64,000 nt of DNA from Oceanithermus desulfurans (GTDB lineage Bacteria > Deinococcota > Deinococci > Deinococcales > Marinithermaceae). The position numbers were made by a program, and so were the translations under genes. This document shows, one piece after another, positions 10,378-19,980 of the stretch. The stretch lies in the NCBI RefSeq assembly GCF_014201675.1, contig NZ_JACHEZ010000005.1, positions 62,001 to 126,000 on the forward strand, given 5' to 3'. Numbering within the stretch: position 1 is the first letter of the stretch; every line of letters starts with the position of its first letter. The notes under the pieces are model-generated. The model worked only from the letters and a program-made list of their open reading frames with translations, searched no databases and was not told the DNA's origin.

Positions 10378-10401
10378 GCCCCCGCCCCTTGGTGGGGGCT
10401 T
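10375..10401. repeat. Inverted repeat overlapping the lysine promoter -35
   Basis: AAGCCCCC (10375-10382) and GGGGGCTT (10394-10401) are perfect 8-base arms 11 bases apart. The inner edge overlaps the -35 box. It may be an operator, or a terminator-like hairpin for rightward reading; there is no strong T run. Confidence 0.45.
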
Positions 10402-10440
10402 GCGTTTTCGCCAGAGGGTGTGGGCAAGGAGTCAGCCAAG

Positions 10441-10460
10441 AAAAAACCGGGCTTCCCCGG
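10441..10460 (-). terminator. Intrinsic terminator of the 45-residue gene
   Basis: On the minus strand CCGGG-GAAG-CCCGG is followed by TTTTTT. It lies 26 bases after the stop codon at 10486 and separates the small gene from the lysine promoter. Confidence 0.8.
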
Positions 10461-10485
10461 CTAGCGTTCGTCTCGGGTGCGGCGG

Positions 10486-10623
10486 CTACTTGCGGCCGGC
10501 GAACCAGCGCCAGCGCCGGGGCGGGTGCGCCAGCTGCAACGGCGCTTCGCTGACCTGGATGCGCTTGCCTTGCAGGCGCAGAACCAGCTTGGCGACGGTG
10601 CGGGTGCGAAGGTTGCGCAGCAC
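10486..10623 (-). CDS. 45-residue basic protein of unknown function
   Basis: The frame runs from GTG 10623 to TAG 10486, with AAGGAGG five bases before the start. It begins MLRNLRTRTVAKLVLRLQGK and ends RRWRWFAGRK, so it is strongly basic with a Trp-rich tail and has no Cys or signal peptide. It has its own near-consensus promoter (10642-10671) and intrinsic terminator (10441-10460), so it forms a complete single-gene unit too short for usual gene finders. The product is not recognised; nucleic-acid or ribosome binding would fit its charge. Confidence 0.75.
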   Translation of the reverse strand: MLRNLRTRTVAKLVLRLQGKRIQVSEAPLQLAHPPRRWRWFAGRK

Positions 10624-10641
10624 GGTGGCCTCCTTGGCCTC

Positions 10642-10671
10642 AGGTTAGCCGTGCCGGCGCGGGAATGTCAA
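10642..10671 (-). promoter_or_regulatory. Promoter of the 45-residue gene
   Basis: TTGACA (10666-10671) and TAACCT (10642-10647) are 18 bases apart, placed just upstream of the AAGGAGG site. Confidence 0.8.
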
Positions 10672-10723
10672 GTAACCCGGTAGGGATTTATGGAAATAGA
10701 AACAGTAGCTGTTTGCAAGAAGC

Positions 10724-11374
10724 TCAGGCGTCCAGCCCGGCGGGGAGGAAGCGCATGATCGCCCCCACCACCTGGTCGAGGGTCAGCTCGCTGGTGTCGA
10801 TCACCTGGGCGTCCTCGGCCGGCTTCGACTGTTTGGCGTCGCGTTCGTCGCGCAGCCGCAGCATCTTCTCGATCGCCGCCACGTCGTCGGCGCGCTCGCG
10901 AGCGCGGCGGCGGGCCCGCACCGCGGGGCTGGCCGTCAGGTAGAACTTGTAAGGCGCGTGAGGGAAGACGGCCGTACCCATGTCGCGTCCCTCGACCACG
11001 AAGGGCGGGGGCACTTCGCGCAGCCGCTCGTTCACGTAGGCACGCACGCGCGGGTGGCGGGCCACGGCGCTGACCACCGCGTCCACCTCGGCGGTGTGCA
11101 GGTGCGGGGTCAGGTCTTCACCGCCGGCCAGCACCCGGTTGCCGTGGGTGTTGGGCACCAGCCGGACCGGGTGCGCCTCGAGCAGCCTCAGGATGGCCGT
11201 TTCGTCGTCGGGGTCCACCCCGTGGCGCAGCACCTGGTAGGCGACGCCGCGGTAGAGCAGCCCGCTGGAAACGTAGGGCACCTCGAGCGCCTGGGCGATA
11301 CGCCGGGCGACGCTCGACTTGCCCGAGGCCCCGGGACCGTCGATGGTGATGATCAGGGGGGGTTCGTTCTCCAC
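10724..11374 (-). CDS. cmk: Cytidylate kinase
   Basis: A 216-residue P-loop kinase that phosphorylates CMP and dCMP. The P-loop is GPGASGKSS (13-21); [11 protein letters not shown] binds the nucleotide; [12 protein letters not shown] and RARERADD form the lid and core. It starts at GTG 11374. The open frame reaches back to a TTG at 11413, but that codon is the first triplet of the -35 box TTGACA, so it cannot be the start. The 5' leader is only a few bases long. Confidence 0.92.
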   Translation of the reverse strand: MENEPPLIITIDGPGASGKSSVARRIAQALEVPYVSSGLLYRGVAYQVLRHGVDPDDETAILRLLEAHPVRLVPNTHGNRVLAGGEDLTPHLHTAEVDAVVSAVARHPRVRAYVNERLREVPPPFVVEGRDMGTAVFPHAPYKFYLTASPAVRARRRARERADDVAAIEKMLRLRDERDAKQSKPAEDAQVIDTSELTLDQVVGAIMRFLPAGLDA

Positions 11375-11383
11375 CGCCTCCCA

Positions 11384-11413
11384 CCTTAACCGAGCGCGCG
11401 CCGGTTTTGTCAA
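11384..11413 (-). promoter_or_regulatory. Promoter of cmk
   Basis: TTGACA (11408-11413) and TTAAGG (11384-11389) have an 18-base spacer. The start codon GTG 11374 lies nine bases beyond the -10. The oppositely directed lipB promoter overlaps this region. Confidence 0.65.
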
Positions 11414-11423
11414 CGCGCCGTAA

Positions 11424-12092
<669 letters not shown>

Positions 12093-12102
12093 GCTGGGTG
12101 CG

Positions 12103-13077
12103 ATGAAGAAGATCACCCTCACCGACCCCGTGACCGGCGAGACCCGGGAGGTGCCGGTCGTGGAGGGCGGCGTTCGAGTCGACCGTCCCGAGCCGGTGGA
12201 CCGGCAGCGACCCAACTGGCTCAAGGCCCCGTTGCCCACGGGGGGCACCTACGCGCGGCTGAAGGGGTTGGTGCAGGAGCTGGAGCTGCACACCGTCTGC
12301 CAGGAGGCGCGCTGCCCCAACGTGGGCGAGTGCTGGGTGCACGGCACCGCGACGATCATGATCCTGGGTAAGGTCTGCACCCGCGCCTGCAAGTTCTGTG
12401 CGGTCTCCACGGGCAACCCTGCGGGTTGGGTGGACTCCCGCGAGCCCGGGCACGTCGCCCGCGCGGTGGCCGAGCTGGGCCTGGGGTACGTGGTGCTCAC
12501 CAGCGTGGATCGCGACGACCTGCCCGACGGGGGTGCGGGGCAGTTCGCCGCGGTGATCCGCGCCATCAAGGAACGGAGCCCCGGCGTGCGCGTCGAGGCG
12601 CTGACCCCCGACTTCCAGGGGGACACCGCGGCGGTGCGTACCGTGCTGGAAAGCGGCCTCGACGTCTTCGCCCACAACCTGGAGACGGTGCGCCGGCTCA
12701 CGCCGCGGGTGCGCGACCCCCGGGCTGGTTACGACCAGAGCCTGGCCGTGCTTGACTACGCCGGTCGCTACCTCCGCGAGCGCGGGCTCGAGGTGCTTAC
12801 CAAGTCGAGCCTGATGGTCGGCCTCGGCGAGACCGACGAAGAGATCGCTGAAGCGATGGACGACCTGCGCGCCGCGGGGGTGAGCCTCCTCACGATCGGG
12901 CAGTACCTGCGGCCCACCCGCCACCACCTGCCGGTGGAGCGCTACGTGACGCCCGAAGAGTTCGAAGCCTACCGCCGGTTGGGCCTCGAAAAAGGCTTCG
13001 TCGAGGTCTTTTCGGGTCCGCTGGTACGCAGCAGCTACCGCGCCGAGCGGGTCTTCAAGGAGGCCCAGGGTGGCTAA
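12103..13077 (+). CDS. lipA: Lipoyl synthase
   Basis: A 324-residue radical SAM enzyme that inserts two sulfurs into protein-bound octanoyl. The auxiliary cluster Cys are 66, 71 and 77 ([12 protein letters not shown]). The SAM cluster is CTRACKFC with Cys 92, 96 and 99. The third-to-last motif VRSSYRAE provides the Ser ligand of the auxiliary cluster. The length and the order lipB-lipA are typical. The end overlaps the DUF3054 gene by eight bases. Confidence 0.97.
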   Translation: MKKITLTDPVTGETREVPVVEGGVRVDRPEPVDRQRPNWLKAPLPTGGTYARLKGLVQELELHTVCQEARCPNVGECWVHGTATIMILGKVCTRACKFCAVSTGNPAGWVDSREPGHVARAVAELGLGYVVLTSVDRDDLPDGGAGQFAAVIRAIKERSPGVRVEALTPDFQGDTAAVRTVLESGLDVFAHNLETVRRLTPRVRDPRAGYDQSLAVLDYAGRYLRERGLEVLTKSSLMVGLGETDEEIAEAMDDLRAAGVSLLTIGQYLRPTRHHLPVERYVTPEEFEAYRRLGLEKGFVEVFSGPLVRSSYRAERVFKEAQGG

Positions 13078-13396
13078 GCGCGTCTGGGAGGCGGGCGTCT
13101 TCGTCCTCTTCGCCGTGGTGGGGGCGCTCAGCCACAGCCGCGGGGTGACGCTCCCGGGCGTGCTCGAGACCGCCGTGCCGCTGTGGCTGGCCTGGGTGCT
13201 GACCGCCCGCTGGCGCGACCCTTACGAGGGCCCGCTTGCGAACCTCTTCATCGTCTGGGTGCTGGCGTTGCCGCTCGGCGTCGTGCTGCGGTCGCTGCTC
13301 AAGGGGTCGCTGCCCACCCCGGAGCTGCTGCCCTTCCTGCTCGTCGCCATGGCCTTTACGCTACCGTTCATGGCGCTGGGGCGGCGCCTCGCCTAG
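13070..13396 (+). CDS. DUF3054 membrane protein
   Basis: A 108-residue protein with four predicted hydrophobic segments (about 8-26, 33-50, 58-76, 84-103) and short loops, matching the DUF3054 family of small integral membrane proteins of unknown function. It starts at GTG 13070 inside the end of lipA and is therefore translationally coupled to it. There is no link to lipoate beyond position. Confidence 0.8.
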   Translation: MAKRVWEAGVFVLFAVVGALSHSRGVTLPGVLETAVPLWLAWVLTARWRDPYEGPLANLFIVWVLALPLGVVLRSLLKGSLPTPELLPFLLVAMAFTLPFMALGRRLA

Positions 13397-13409
13397 CTAT
13401 ACTGAGGGC

Positions 13410-14288
13410 ATGAAACCCAAAGTGGCGTTCCTGGGGCTCGGGGCCATGGGCTACCCCATGGCCTGCAATCTGCAACGCGCCGGTTTTCCCACGCTGGTCT
13501 GGAACCGTACGGCCAGCAAGGCCGAGGCCCACGCGAAGGCCTGCGGTACGACCGCCGCGAGCCTCGAGGCGGCGGCGATGGCCGACGTGATCTTCAGCTG
13601 CCTGCCCACCTCCGCCGAGGTGGCCGAGCTGGTGGCGCGGATGCGCCCGCACCTGCACTCGGGCAGCGTCTGGGTGGACTGCACCTCGGGCGATCCGGAG
13701 GCGAGCCGGCGCATCGCGCGCGAACTCGGCGAGCTGGGCGTCGCTTTTCTGGACGCCCCCGTTTCCGGGGGCACCACCGGGGCCGAGGAGGGCACGCTCA
13801 CGGTGATGGTGGGCGGATCCGAGGAGACCTTCGAGCGCGTGCGCCCGGTGCTCGAGGCCGTGGGCCGCAAGATCGTGCACGTGGGGCCGGTGGGCGCCGG
13901 CCACGCCCTCAAAGCGGTCAACAACACGTTGCTGGCCGTCAACCTCTGGGCCGCGGGCGAGGGGCTGGCGGCGCTCGTCAAGCAGGGGGTGGACCCGAAC
14001 GTGGCGCTCGCGGTCATCAACGCCTCGAGCGGCCGTTCCAACGCCACCGAGAACCTGATCCCCGAACGCGTCGTCACCCGCGCCTGGCCCAACACCTTCA
14101 AGCTCGGTCTCCTCACCAAGGACGTGGGGATCGGCATGAAGGTGCTCGACGGGGCCGACCTGCCGGCGCCGCTACTCCGCCTGACCTACGAGGTCTACCA
14201 GATGGCCAAGCGCGAGATCGGTCCCGACGCCGACCACGCCGAGGCCCTCAAGCTGATCGAGCGCTGGGCCGGAGTGGAGATCGCCTGA
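13410..14288 (+). CDS. NAD(P)-dependent beta-hydroxyacid dehydrogenase (3-hydroxyisobutyrate dehydrogenase family)
   Basis: A 292-residue protein. The dinucleotide fold starts GLGAMG (9-14); the substrate loop is APVSGGTTGAEEG (116-128); the catalytic Lys is 168 in GHALKAVNN. 3-Hydroxyisobutyrate, tartronate semialdehyde and related acids are possible substrates; with a glycerate kinase 11 kb away, tartronate semialdehyde reduction is conceivable, but the position gives no support. ATG 13410 follows TATACT (13398-13403) by six bases, so it is probably read from a leaderless mRNA of its own. Confidence 0.85.
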   Translation: MKPKVAFLGLGAMGYPMACNLQRAGFPTLVWNRTASKAEAHAKACGTTAASLEAAAMADVIFSCLPTSAEVAELVARMRPHLHSGSVWVDCTSGDPEASRRIARELGELGVAFLDAPVSGGTTGAEEGTLTVMVGGSEETFERVRPVLEAVGRKIVHVGPVGAGHALKAVNNTLLAVNLWAAGEGLAALVKQGVDPNVALAVINASSGRSNATENLIPERVVTRAWPNTFKLGLLTKDVGIGMKVLDGADLPAPLLRLTYEVYQMAKREIGPDADHAEALKLIERWAGVEIA

Positions 14289-14297
14289 GCACCGCGG

Positions 14298-16454
14298 TCA
14301 GCGCAGCCCGCGGCGCGCGTAACCCAGACCGGGGCTCGCCACCCACAGCTCGGTGCCGGCGCGGTCGAAGGCCAGCCGGCGTGCGAAGGGCCAGGCCAGC
14401 CCCTCGTTGAACGCCTGCCAGGTGCGGCCGGCGTCGGTGCTGCGCAGCACGCCGCGCGAAGCCGGATCGTAGCCTCCGGAGTAGAAGGCGCTCGAGCTCG
14501 CAGCGTAGAGCACGCCCGCGTCGCGCGGATCGATGGCCACGTCCCAGAGGAAGTCGCCTGGCAGTATCCGGGTCCAGCTCGCCCCGCCGTCATTGCTGCG
14601 GTAGAGCCCGCGCCCCGGCCCGAAAACCGCGACGTAGACCCGGCCCACCGCGTTCGGATCGAACCGGATCGCCGCGACTCCGCGCCAACCGTTGTCGGTA
14701 AAGACCTCCGCGCCGTCGCCCGCGAACTCGGGCGGCCCTACCCGCTCCCTGCTCCCGGCCTCGCCTCCGCGGGTCGAGCGCCAGAGCCCCGCCTCGCCCC
14801 CGGCCAATACCTGTTCCCCGCGCACGGCGGTATAACGGCAGCCGCCACAGGCGAGGACCCGTGTCCAGCCCGCCCCGTCGTCGCGGCTGCGGTAGACGTC
14901 TCCGCCCGCGGTCACGAAGAGGGTGCGCCGGTCGGCCGGGCTCTCGGGATCGACGCTCAGGCCCGAGAGGATGGACCCCGGCAGACCGGCGTCGGCGGGC
15001 GACCAGCTCCTGCCGTAGTCGCGGCTTACCAGGAGGGTGTGCCGCGTGTCCAGCTCCTGGGCCTGGCCGATCCAGACCACCCCCGCGCGCTCGGGGTCGG
15101 CGGCGAGCGCCAGGCTGTTGCCGCCATGGCCCATCCAGCTACCGGTATGGGCGGGGTCGTTGCAGGAGCGGAAGCTCGCCCCGTGGTCGTCGCTCGCGAA
15201 GCAGCCCAGGTCGGCGAGGCCGAAGTAGACGTGGCGCCCGTCGGCGTCGAAGGCAAGCTCGAACGGCACGATGTTGTCCACTCCCCGCGAGCGCCAGCCC
15301 GAGCCCGCGGCCTCGGTGTGGAGGGGCCGGACGGTGGCCCCGCCGTCGCGGCCGCCCCAGACGAACTGTCCGTCGGCCCAGTAGATGCGGTCGGGATCGG
15401 CAGGATCCTGGAAAAGCGTCTTGGCGTCGCCGCCGGGGCTGGTGCCGTGGGCCAATCCAGGTCCGCTCCAGCCGGGGTCCCAGTCGTCGGGTCCGCCGAG
15501 GCGCACCCAGCTTGCCCCATCGTTGGAGGTGGCGAAGAATTCCTTGGTGTCGAGGTCGAAAACGCGTACGCGCCCCCCGCCCGGCAACACCAGCAGGTTC
15601 CTGGAGCCGAGGGCGTCCGAAACGCGGGTAAACCTCCAGCCGGCGGCGTCCGCGGTGGCGCGGTAGAGGTGGCCGCCGTTCGGGTCGTCCGCCACGCAGG
15701 CGTAACCCGGGTCCCAGACGTCGCCATAGGTGGTGAGGTAGAGGACGTCGGGGTCGTCGGGGTCGAGGGCAAAGTCGGCGATCTGCCCCAGTTCGGCACC
15801 CACCCGTGTCCAGCTCACGCCGCCGTCGGCGCTCGCGAAGAGGGCCGTCTCCCCACAGGCGAAGCGCCCTTCTCCGGCCAGCACGAAGACCCGCTCGGAG
15901 TCGCGGGGGTCGACCGCGAGCTCGAGCAGATGGAGTCCCGCGGGCAGGCCGGTCGCGGTCACCGGCCGCCAGCTCCGTCCCCGGTCGTCGCTGCGGTAAA
16001 CGGTTCCCTCGGCCACGTCGTAGGCCGGATGGTGGGTGAGGTAGCCCACGTTGGGAGCGGAGGGAGCAAAGCGTACGTCGGTAACGTAACCGTCGGCGAG
16101 CACGCGCACGAACGTGGCCCCGCCGTCGGCGCTGCGGTAGAGCCCGTCTTCGGTGCCCAGGTAGAGAACGACGGGATCGTGCGTGTCGAAGCCCACCCCG
16201 CTCACGTGGGTCGTCGCGAGGCCTTGCGCGGAGCCGATCGGTCGCCAGCTCGCGCCCCCGTCGCGTGAGAGGTAGGCCCCCGAGAGGTCGCTGCCCGCCA
16301 GCACGAGGCCGCCGGGACCCGCCGCGATGGCGTGAAAGGCGCCGCCGCCCCCGGGGTTGACGCGCTCCCAGGAAGCGCCTCCCGCCACCGGATTGCACGC
16401 GGCGAGCCATGCGAGCACCGCGCACCCCAGCAATGTCCTTAGGATTCGGTCCAT
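14298..16454 (-). CDS. Large lipoprotein with BNR/sialidase-like repeats
   Basis: A 718-residue exported protein. The signal peptide ends in the lipobox LAAC (about residues 17-20), so it is lipid-anchored after cleavage. The rest holds at least nine Asp-box or related motifs of the form S-x-D-x-G-x-[ST]-W, for example SRDGGASW, SADGGATF, SDDRGRSW, SADGGVSW and SNDGGASW, spaced as in beta-propellers such as VPS10, sortilin, Ycf48 and GH74 xyloglucanases. No sialidase Arg triad was identified, so a catalytic function is unproven. It converges with the preceding dehydrogenase, with nine bases between the stops. Confidence 0.8.
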   Translation of the reverse strand: MDRILRTLLGCAVLAWLAACNPVAGGASWERVNPGGGGAFHAIAAGPGGLVLAGSDLSGAYLSRDGGASWRPIGSAQGLATTHVSGVGFDTHDPVVLYLGTEDGLYRSADGGATFVRVLADGYVTDVRFAPSAPNVGYLTHHPAYDVAEGTVYRSDDRGRSWRPVTATGLPAGLHLLELAVDPRDSERVFVLAGEGRFACGETALFASADGGVSWTRVGAELGQIADFALDPDDPDVLYLTTYGDVWDPGYACVADDPNGGHLYRATADAAGWRFTRVSDALGSRNLLVLPGGGRVRVFDLDTKEFFATSNDGASWVRLGGPDDWDPGWSGPGLAHGTSPGGDAKTLFQDPADPDRIYWADGQFVWGGRDGGATVRPLHTEAAGSGWRSRGVDNIVPFELAFDADGRHVYFGLADLGCFASDDHGASFRSCNDPAHTGSWMGHGGNSLALAADPERAGVVWIGQAQELDTRHTLLVSRDYGRSWSPADAGLPGSILSGLSVDPESPADRRTLFVTAGGDVYRSRDDGAGWTRVLACGGCRYTAVRGEQVLAGGEAGLWRSTRGGEAGSRERVGPPEFAGDGAEVFTDNGWRGVAAIRFDPNAVGRVYVAVFGPGRGLYRSNDGGASWTRILPGDFLWDVAIDPRDAGVLYAASSSAFYSGGYDPASRGVLRSTDAGRTWQAFNEGLAWPFARRLAFDRAGTELWVASPGLGYARRGLR

Positions 16455-16584
16455 TTTGTTTCACCGTAGCACAACTCCGCCCAGCACGGAAGGCCGGACC
16501 GCACGAAGCCACGACGGGCCGCGGTCGTGATGTCCCCACGGCTTCTCACCCGTGGCGGTAGAATGGGTGCGGAGGAAAGCCACT

Positions 16585-16962
16585 ATGAAGGTCTTTGCCT
16601 ACACCATCCACAAGGACCCGGGCCCCAACGGCCCCAACATGGAACTTCACCAAACGCTCGACAACCTGGGCGGCAGCAAGCGCAAGACCGTCGAGTGGAT
16701 GGTCGAGACCGACCTGGAGGCGCGCCCCGTCAAGAAAGAGCTGCTGAAACGCCTGGAAAACGGGGAGGCCCAGATCCTGGCGCTGGGGCACCTGCACCAC
16801 CTGTTCGCTTCGCTCGAAGAGCTAAAGGCGTTCTACGACGAGATCATGGTCAAGCACGGCGTGGACCTGGTTTCCTGGGGGGCGGGCCTTGACACCCGCA
16901 TCAAGCGGGGGCTGGGCAGCGAGCGTACGCTCGAAGAGTTCCTCATGCTCCTGCGCGGATGA
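16585..16962 (+). CDS. Small resolvase-like protein of unknown function
   Basis: A 125-residue protein from ATG 16585 with GGAGG upstream and a TAGAAT box at 16559-16564. The order of elements (FAYTIHKDPG, then RPVKKELLKRLENGEAQILALGHLHHLFASLEELKAFYDEI) follows the serine-recombinase N-terminal fold, with LxxLGHLHHLFAS in place of the usual RLDRLGRS. The catalytic Ser and Arg of resolvases are not at their places and there is no DNA-binding domain, so it is not a working recombinase. It may be a degenerate or repurposed domain. It ends in its own terminator. Confidence 0.65.
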   Translation: MKVFAYTIHKDPGPNGPNMELHQTLDNLGGSKRKTVEWMVETDLEARPVKKELLKRLENGEAQILALGHLHHLFASLEELKAFYDEIMVKHGVDLVSWGAGLDTRIKRGLGSERTLEEFLMLLRG

Positions 16963-16980
16963 GCGCGACCCGGAACGGTA

Positions 16981-17005
16981 AGGCGGCCTGCGGGCCGCCT
17001 TTTTA
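16981..17005 (+). terminator. Intrinsic terminator after the resolvase-like gene
   Basis: AGGCGGCC and GGCCGCCT form a perfect 8-base stem with loop TGCG, followed by TTTT. It is 18 bases after the stop at 16962. Confidence 0.85.
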
Positions 17006-17037
17006 AGTCTGCGGGCCCGTTGCGGGGCCGCGAGCGG

Positions 17038-18723
17038 TCAGGTATCGCCGCGCGTGAGCCAGAGGTCGGCGTAGGGCTCGAGCACGAGGGTGGATGCTGC
17101 GGGCGCACTCGTGCGGGCGTCGCGCCAACCCTCTTCCAGCGCCAGCGGCTGGGGCGCGCCGGTGACGTTGACCGCCACCAGCACCCGTTCCTCGTCCGTG
17201 CCGCGCTCCACCGCGAAGACGCCGGCGCCCAGGTCGCGCACCCGCTGCGGGGCGGCGGGGTGGAAGGCGGGCCGTTCGGCGCGCAGGGCCAGCCGCGCCT
17301 TCAACCCATCCAGGATGCGGCGCGCGCGCGAGCCGGGGTCGGCGAGCCAGGCCTCCACCTCGGCCTCGCGGAACTTGCGGCGGTTGAGCTTGCGCTTCTC
17401 GCCGCTCTTCTCGTAGCCTTCGCGCCAGTTGGGGGTGCCGAAGAGGGCGTGCACGTAGACCGCGGGCAGGCCCGCGAGCGCCAGCATGATCGCGTGGCTG
17501 GCGAGCAGCCGCCGCACCCCCAGCGCCTCGGGGGTGCCGGGAGGGTTGAGGGCGTCGTACCAGGTGGTGTTGAGCTCGTAGGGGGCGGGGCCCGCGGGGG
17601 TGTCGCGGTAGCTGACTTCGCCCCCGTGGGCGAGGGTGCGCTCGACCAGGAAGGCCACCTCCTCGGGCGGCAAAATCCCCTCCACCGGCCGCAGGCCTAC
17701 GCCGTCGTGGCTGGCCAGGAAGTTGAGGAAGGCCGCCTTGGGGCCGGGGAGCTCGAGCCCCGCGGCCCAGCGCGCCAGCACCCGGGCGTCGCCGCGGGCG
17801 AAGGTGTGGAGCACCAGCGGCGGCAGCGCGAAGTTGTAGACCAGCTGGGCCTCGTCCTCGCCGTTTCCGAAGTAGGCCACGTTCTCGGCGTGGGGCACGT
17901 TGGTCTCGGTGACGAGGGCCACCTCGGGCGCCGCGGCGTCGAGCGCGGTGCGGAAGAGCTTCACCACCTCGTGGGTCTGGGGCAGGTTCAGGCAGGTCGT
18001 TCCCGGCTCCTTCCAGACGAAGCCCACCGCGTCGAGGCGCAGCCGCCGCGCGCCGTGGGCGGCGTAGAAGAGCAGCAGGTCGAGCACTTCGAGCAGCACC
18101 TCGGGCTCGCGGTAGTTGAGGTCCACCTGGTCGGCCGAGAAGGTGGTCCAGACCTTCTTGCGGCCGCAGGCGGTAGCGAACGTGGTGAGCAGCCGGGTGG
18201 TGCGCGGGCGCACCACCCGGCTCAGGTCCCAGTCCTCCGGGGGCACGAGGAAGTAGCGGTGGTAGGGCTCTTCGCAGCGCAAAAAGCCCTGGAACCAGGC
18301 GCTTTCCGCCGAGGCGTGGTTGATCACCGCGTCGAGCATCAGCGCGTAGCGCTCCGCCAGCGCCCGCACGTGGTCCCAGCCGCCCAGGCGCGGGTCCACC
18401 GCGCGGTAGTCGATGACCGAGAAGCCGTCGTCGGACGAGTAGGGGTAGATGGGCAGCAGGTGCACGCCGCTAAACTCGGGCGCGAGCCAGCGATCCATGA
18501 AGCGCGCCAGCGTGGCCAGGGGGGCCTCGCCCTCGCGGGTGACCTGGTCGCCGTAAGTGATGAGCCAGGCCTCGGCGGGCGAGGTGGCGAGCGCCCGCGG
18601 CCCGCGGGCGAGCGCCGGGTGGGCACGGGCGAAACGTTCGATGCGCTCCGCGAAGACGGGCGCCCAGCGCTCCGCGGCCGCCGGTCCGTAGAGAAAGGCG
18701 AGGTGTTCGGTTAGGCGGGCCAC
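17038..18723 (-). CDS. GH13_18 sugar phosphorylase, probably glucosylglycerate phosphorylase
   Basis: A 561-residue alpha-amylase-family phosphorylase from GTG 18723 (GGAGG four bases upstream), overlapping the GT4 gene by 13 bases. The catalytic residues are nucleophile Asp231 (RLRLDAVGF), acid/base Glu273 (VTETNVP) and the transition-state Asp340 (ASHDGVG). The sequence type is sucrose phosphorylase (GH13_18). Glucosylglycerate phosphorylase, characterised from Meiothermus silvanus, belongs to this subfamily, and the locus also has a glycerate kinase, so phosphorolysis of glucosylglycerate to glucose 1-phosphate and D-glycerate is the best guess. Sucrose or glucosylglycerol remain possible. 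There is no signal peptide; it is cytoplasmic. Confidence 0.8.
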   Translation of the reverse strand: MARLTEHLAFLYGPAAAERWAPVFAERIERFARAHPALARGPRALATSPAEAWLITYGDQVTREGEAPLATLARFMDRWLAPEFSGVHLLPIYPYSSDDGFSVIDYRAVDPRLGGWDHVRALAERYALMLDAVINHASAESAWFQGFLRCEEPYHRYFLVPPEDWDLSRVVRPRTTRLLTTFATACGRKKVWTTFSADQVDLNYREPEVLLEVLDLLLFYAAHGARRLRLDAVGFVWKEPGTTCLNLPQTHEVVKLFRTALDAAAPEVALVTETNVPHAENVAYFGNGEDEAQLVYNFALPPLVLHTFARGDARVLARWAAGLELPGPKAAFLNFLASHDGVGLRPVEGILPPEEVAFLVERTLAHGGEVSYRDTPAGPAPYELNTTWYDALNPPGTPEALGVRRLLASHAIMLALAGLPAVYVHALFGTPNWREGYEKSGEKRKLNRRKFREAEVEAWLADPGSRARRILDGLKARLALRAERPAFHPAAPQRVRDLGAGVFAVERGTDEERVLVAVNVTGAPQPLALEEGWRDARTSAPAASTLVLEPYADLWLTRGDT

Positions 18724-19979
18724 CGGACCTCCTTCGCGCGCGCCTGCGCCTGCTCCAGCGCGGTGCGCGTCACCTTGCGCAGGGCGTCGTAGCCGAAGTG
18801 GCGGCGGGCCAGCGCGCGGTTGTGCTCCACTACGCTCTGGCGCAGTTCGGCGTCGTCGAGCAGCCGCGTCACCCCGGCGACCACCTCGGGGGTGATGCGG
18901 TCCTCCACCTCCACGAAGCGGAACCCCTTCGGGCGAATGTCGGCCAGGTAGACGGGGTAGCGCCCGATGAGCAGCGGCTTGTTCATCCAGACGGCCTCGA
19001 GCATGGCGTTGCCGAACCCCTCGTAGCGGCTCGGATAGGTCACGAAGTCGGCGTGCAGGTAGGCGTCCCAGAGGCTGTAGACCTTGTGCTGGCCGGCAAA
19101 GCGCCGGCGCGGGGCCACGTACTCGCTCGCGAAGCGCAGGTCCACCCGGCGTTCCGCGGCGTAGGTCTCGAGGCCGCGGCGGTAGTCCTGCCCCTCGTCG
19201 CCGGCGGCGTGGCTGACGAGCAGCACCGGGTCCCGGGCCGCCAGCTCCGCGGCCAGGTCCACGGCCAGCTCGATGCGCTTGCGCGGGATCACCCGCGTCG
19301 GCTGCAGCAAGAGCAGCTGCTCTGGGCGGATGCCCAGGGTCTCGCGGAAGTCGGCGTTGAAGGCGTCGAAGCCCGGCGGCGAACGGTCGTAGTCCATCAC
19401 GTTGGGCAGCAGCAGCGAGTCGAGGCCGCGGCGCTCTTCGAGCTCCCGCTGCGCGATCGAGTTGATGGAGAGCTGGACGACGGCGTGGTCGGGGGGGAAG
19501 TAGCGGTCCAGCAGCGGGCGCACGTGGGTGCGGGCGAAGCGGGGGCGTTCCCAGGGGTAGTCGTGGTTGTGGCTCACCGCCGACAGGCGCCGGCGCTGCA
19601 CCAGCCGCCACAGCGCCAGCGCCAGCGGCAGGTGCATGGGGATGGCCCAGGCGTTCTGCACCACCAGCAGCTCGGGGCGCAACTCCTCGAAGACCGGCTC
19701 GAGCCGCGCCGCGAGGCGCACCCCGGCCTCCTCGATCTCGCGGGTCAGCTGCGGGTCGTGCCCCTCACCGGCGAAGGCGCGCTCGGTGAAGGCGCGTACC
19801 TCCGGGCGGGCGAAGTGCATCTCGGGCACGAGCACCCCTTGTTCTTCGTCAGGGTCCAGCTCCCCCGCCAGGTACCAGACTTCATGCCCCGCCGCCCGCA
19901 GCACCTCGCGCATCTTGGCCGCCTCCAGGCTCACCCCGTCGGTCCCCGCCAGACGGGTGGACGCCATGACGACGCGCAC
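18711..19979 (-). CDS. GT4 family glycosyltransferase
   Basis: A 422-residue GT-B transferase from GTG 19979. The N-terminal half starts with the acceptor-binding fold (RVVMASTRLAGTDGVSLEAAKM); the C-terminal nucleotide-sugar domain holds the RIKR-like VIPRKR segment and the EGFGNAMLEA motif of family 4. It is cotranscribed with the permeases and the phosphorylase. Its role in a catabolic locus is unclear: it could make a glucoside from the same solute, or scavenge sugar for another glycan. Substrates are not predictable from sequence. Confidence 0.8.
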   Translation of the reverse strand: MRVVMASTRLAGTDGVSLEAAKMREVLRAAGHEVWYLAGELDPDEEQGVLVPEMHFARPEVRAFTERAFAGEGHDPQLTREIEEAGVRLAARLEPVFEELRPELLVVQNAWAIPMHLPLALALWRLVQRRRLSAVSHNHDYPWERPRFARTHVRPLLDRYFPPDHAVVQLSINSIAQRELEERRGLDSLLLPNVMDYDRSPPGFDAFNADFRETLGIRPEQLLLLQPTRVIPRKRIELAVDLAAELAARDPVLLVSHAAGDEGQDYRRGLETYAAERRVDLRFASEYVAPRRRFAGQHKVYSLWDAYLHADFVTYPSRYEGFGNAMLEAVWMNKPLLIGRYPVYLADIRPKGFRFVEVEDRITPEVVAGVTRLLDDAELRQSVVEHNRALARRHFGYDALRKVTRTALEQAQARAKEVRWPA

Positions 19980-19980
19980 C

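Noticed and set aside
11375-11413. TTG 11413 as start of cmk
   Set aside because: TTGACA here is the -35 box of the promoter; GTG 11374 gives the right N-terminus.
14298-16454. Active sialidase
   Set aside because: The BNR repeats are present, but the sialidase Arg triad and nucleophile Tyr were not identified, so only the propeller is claimed.
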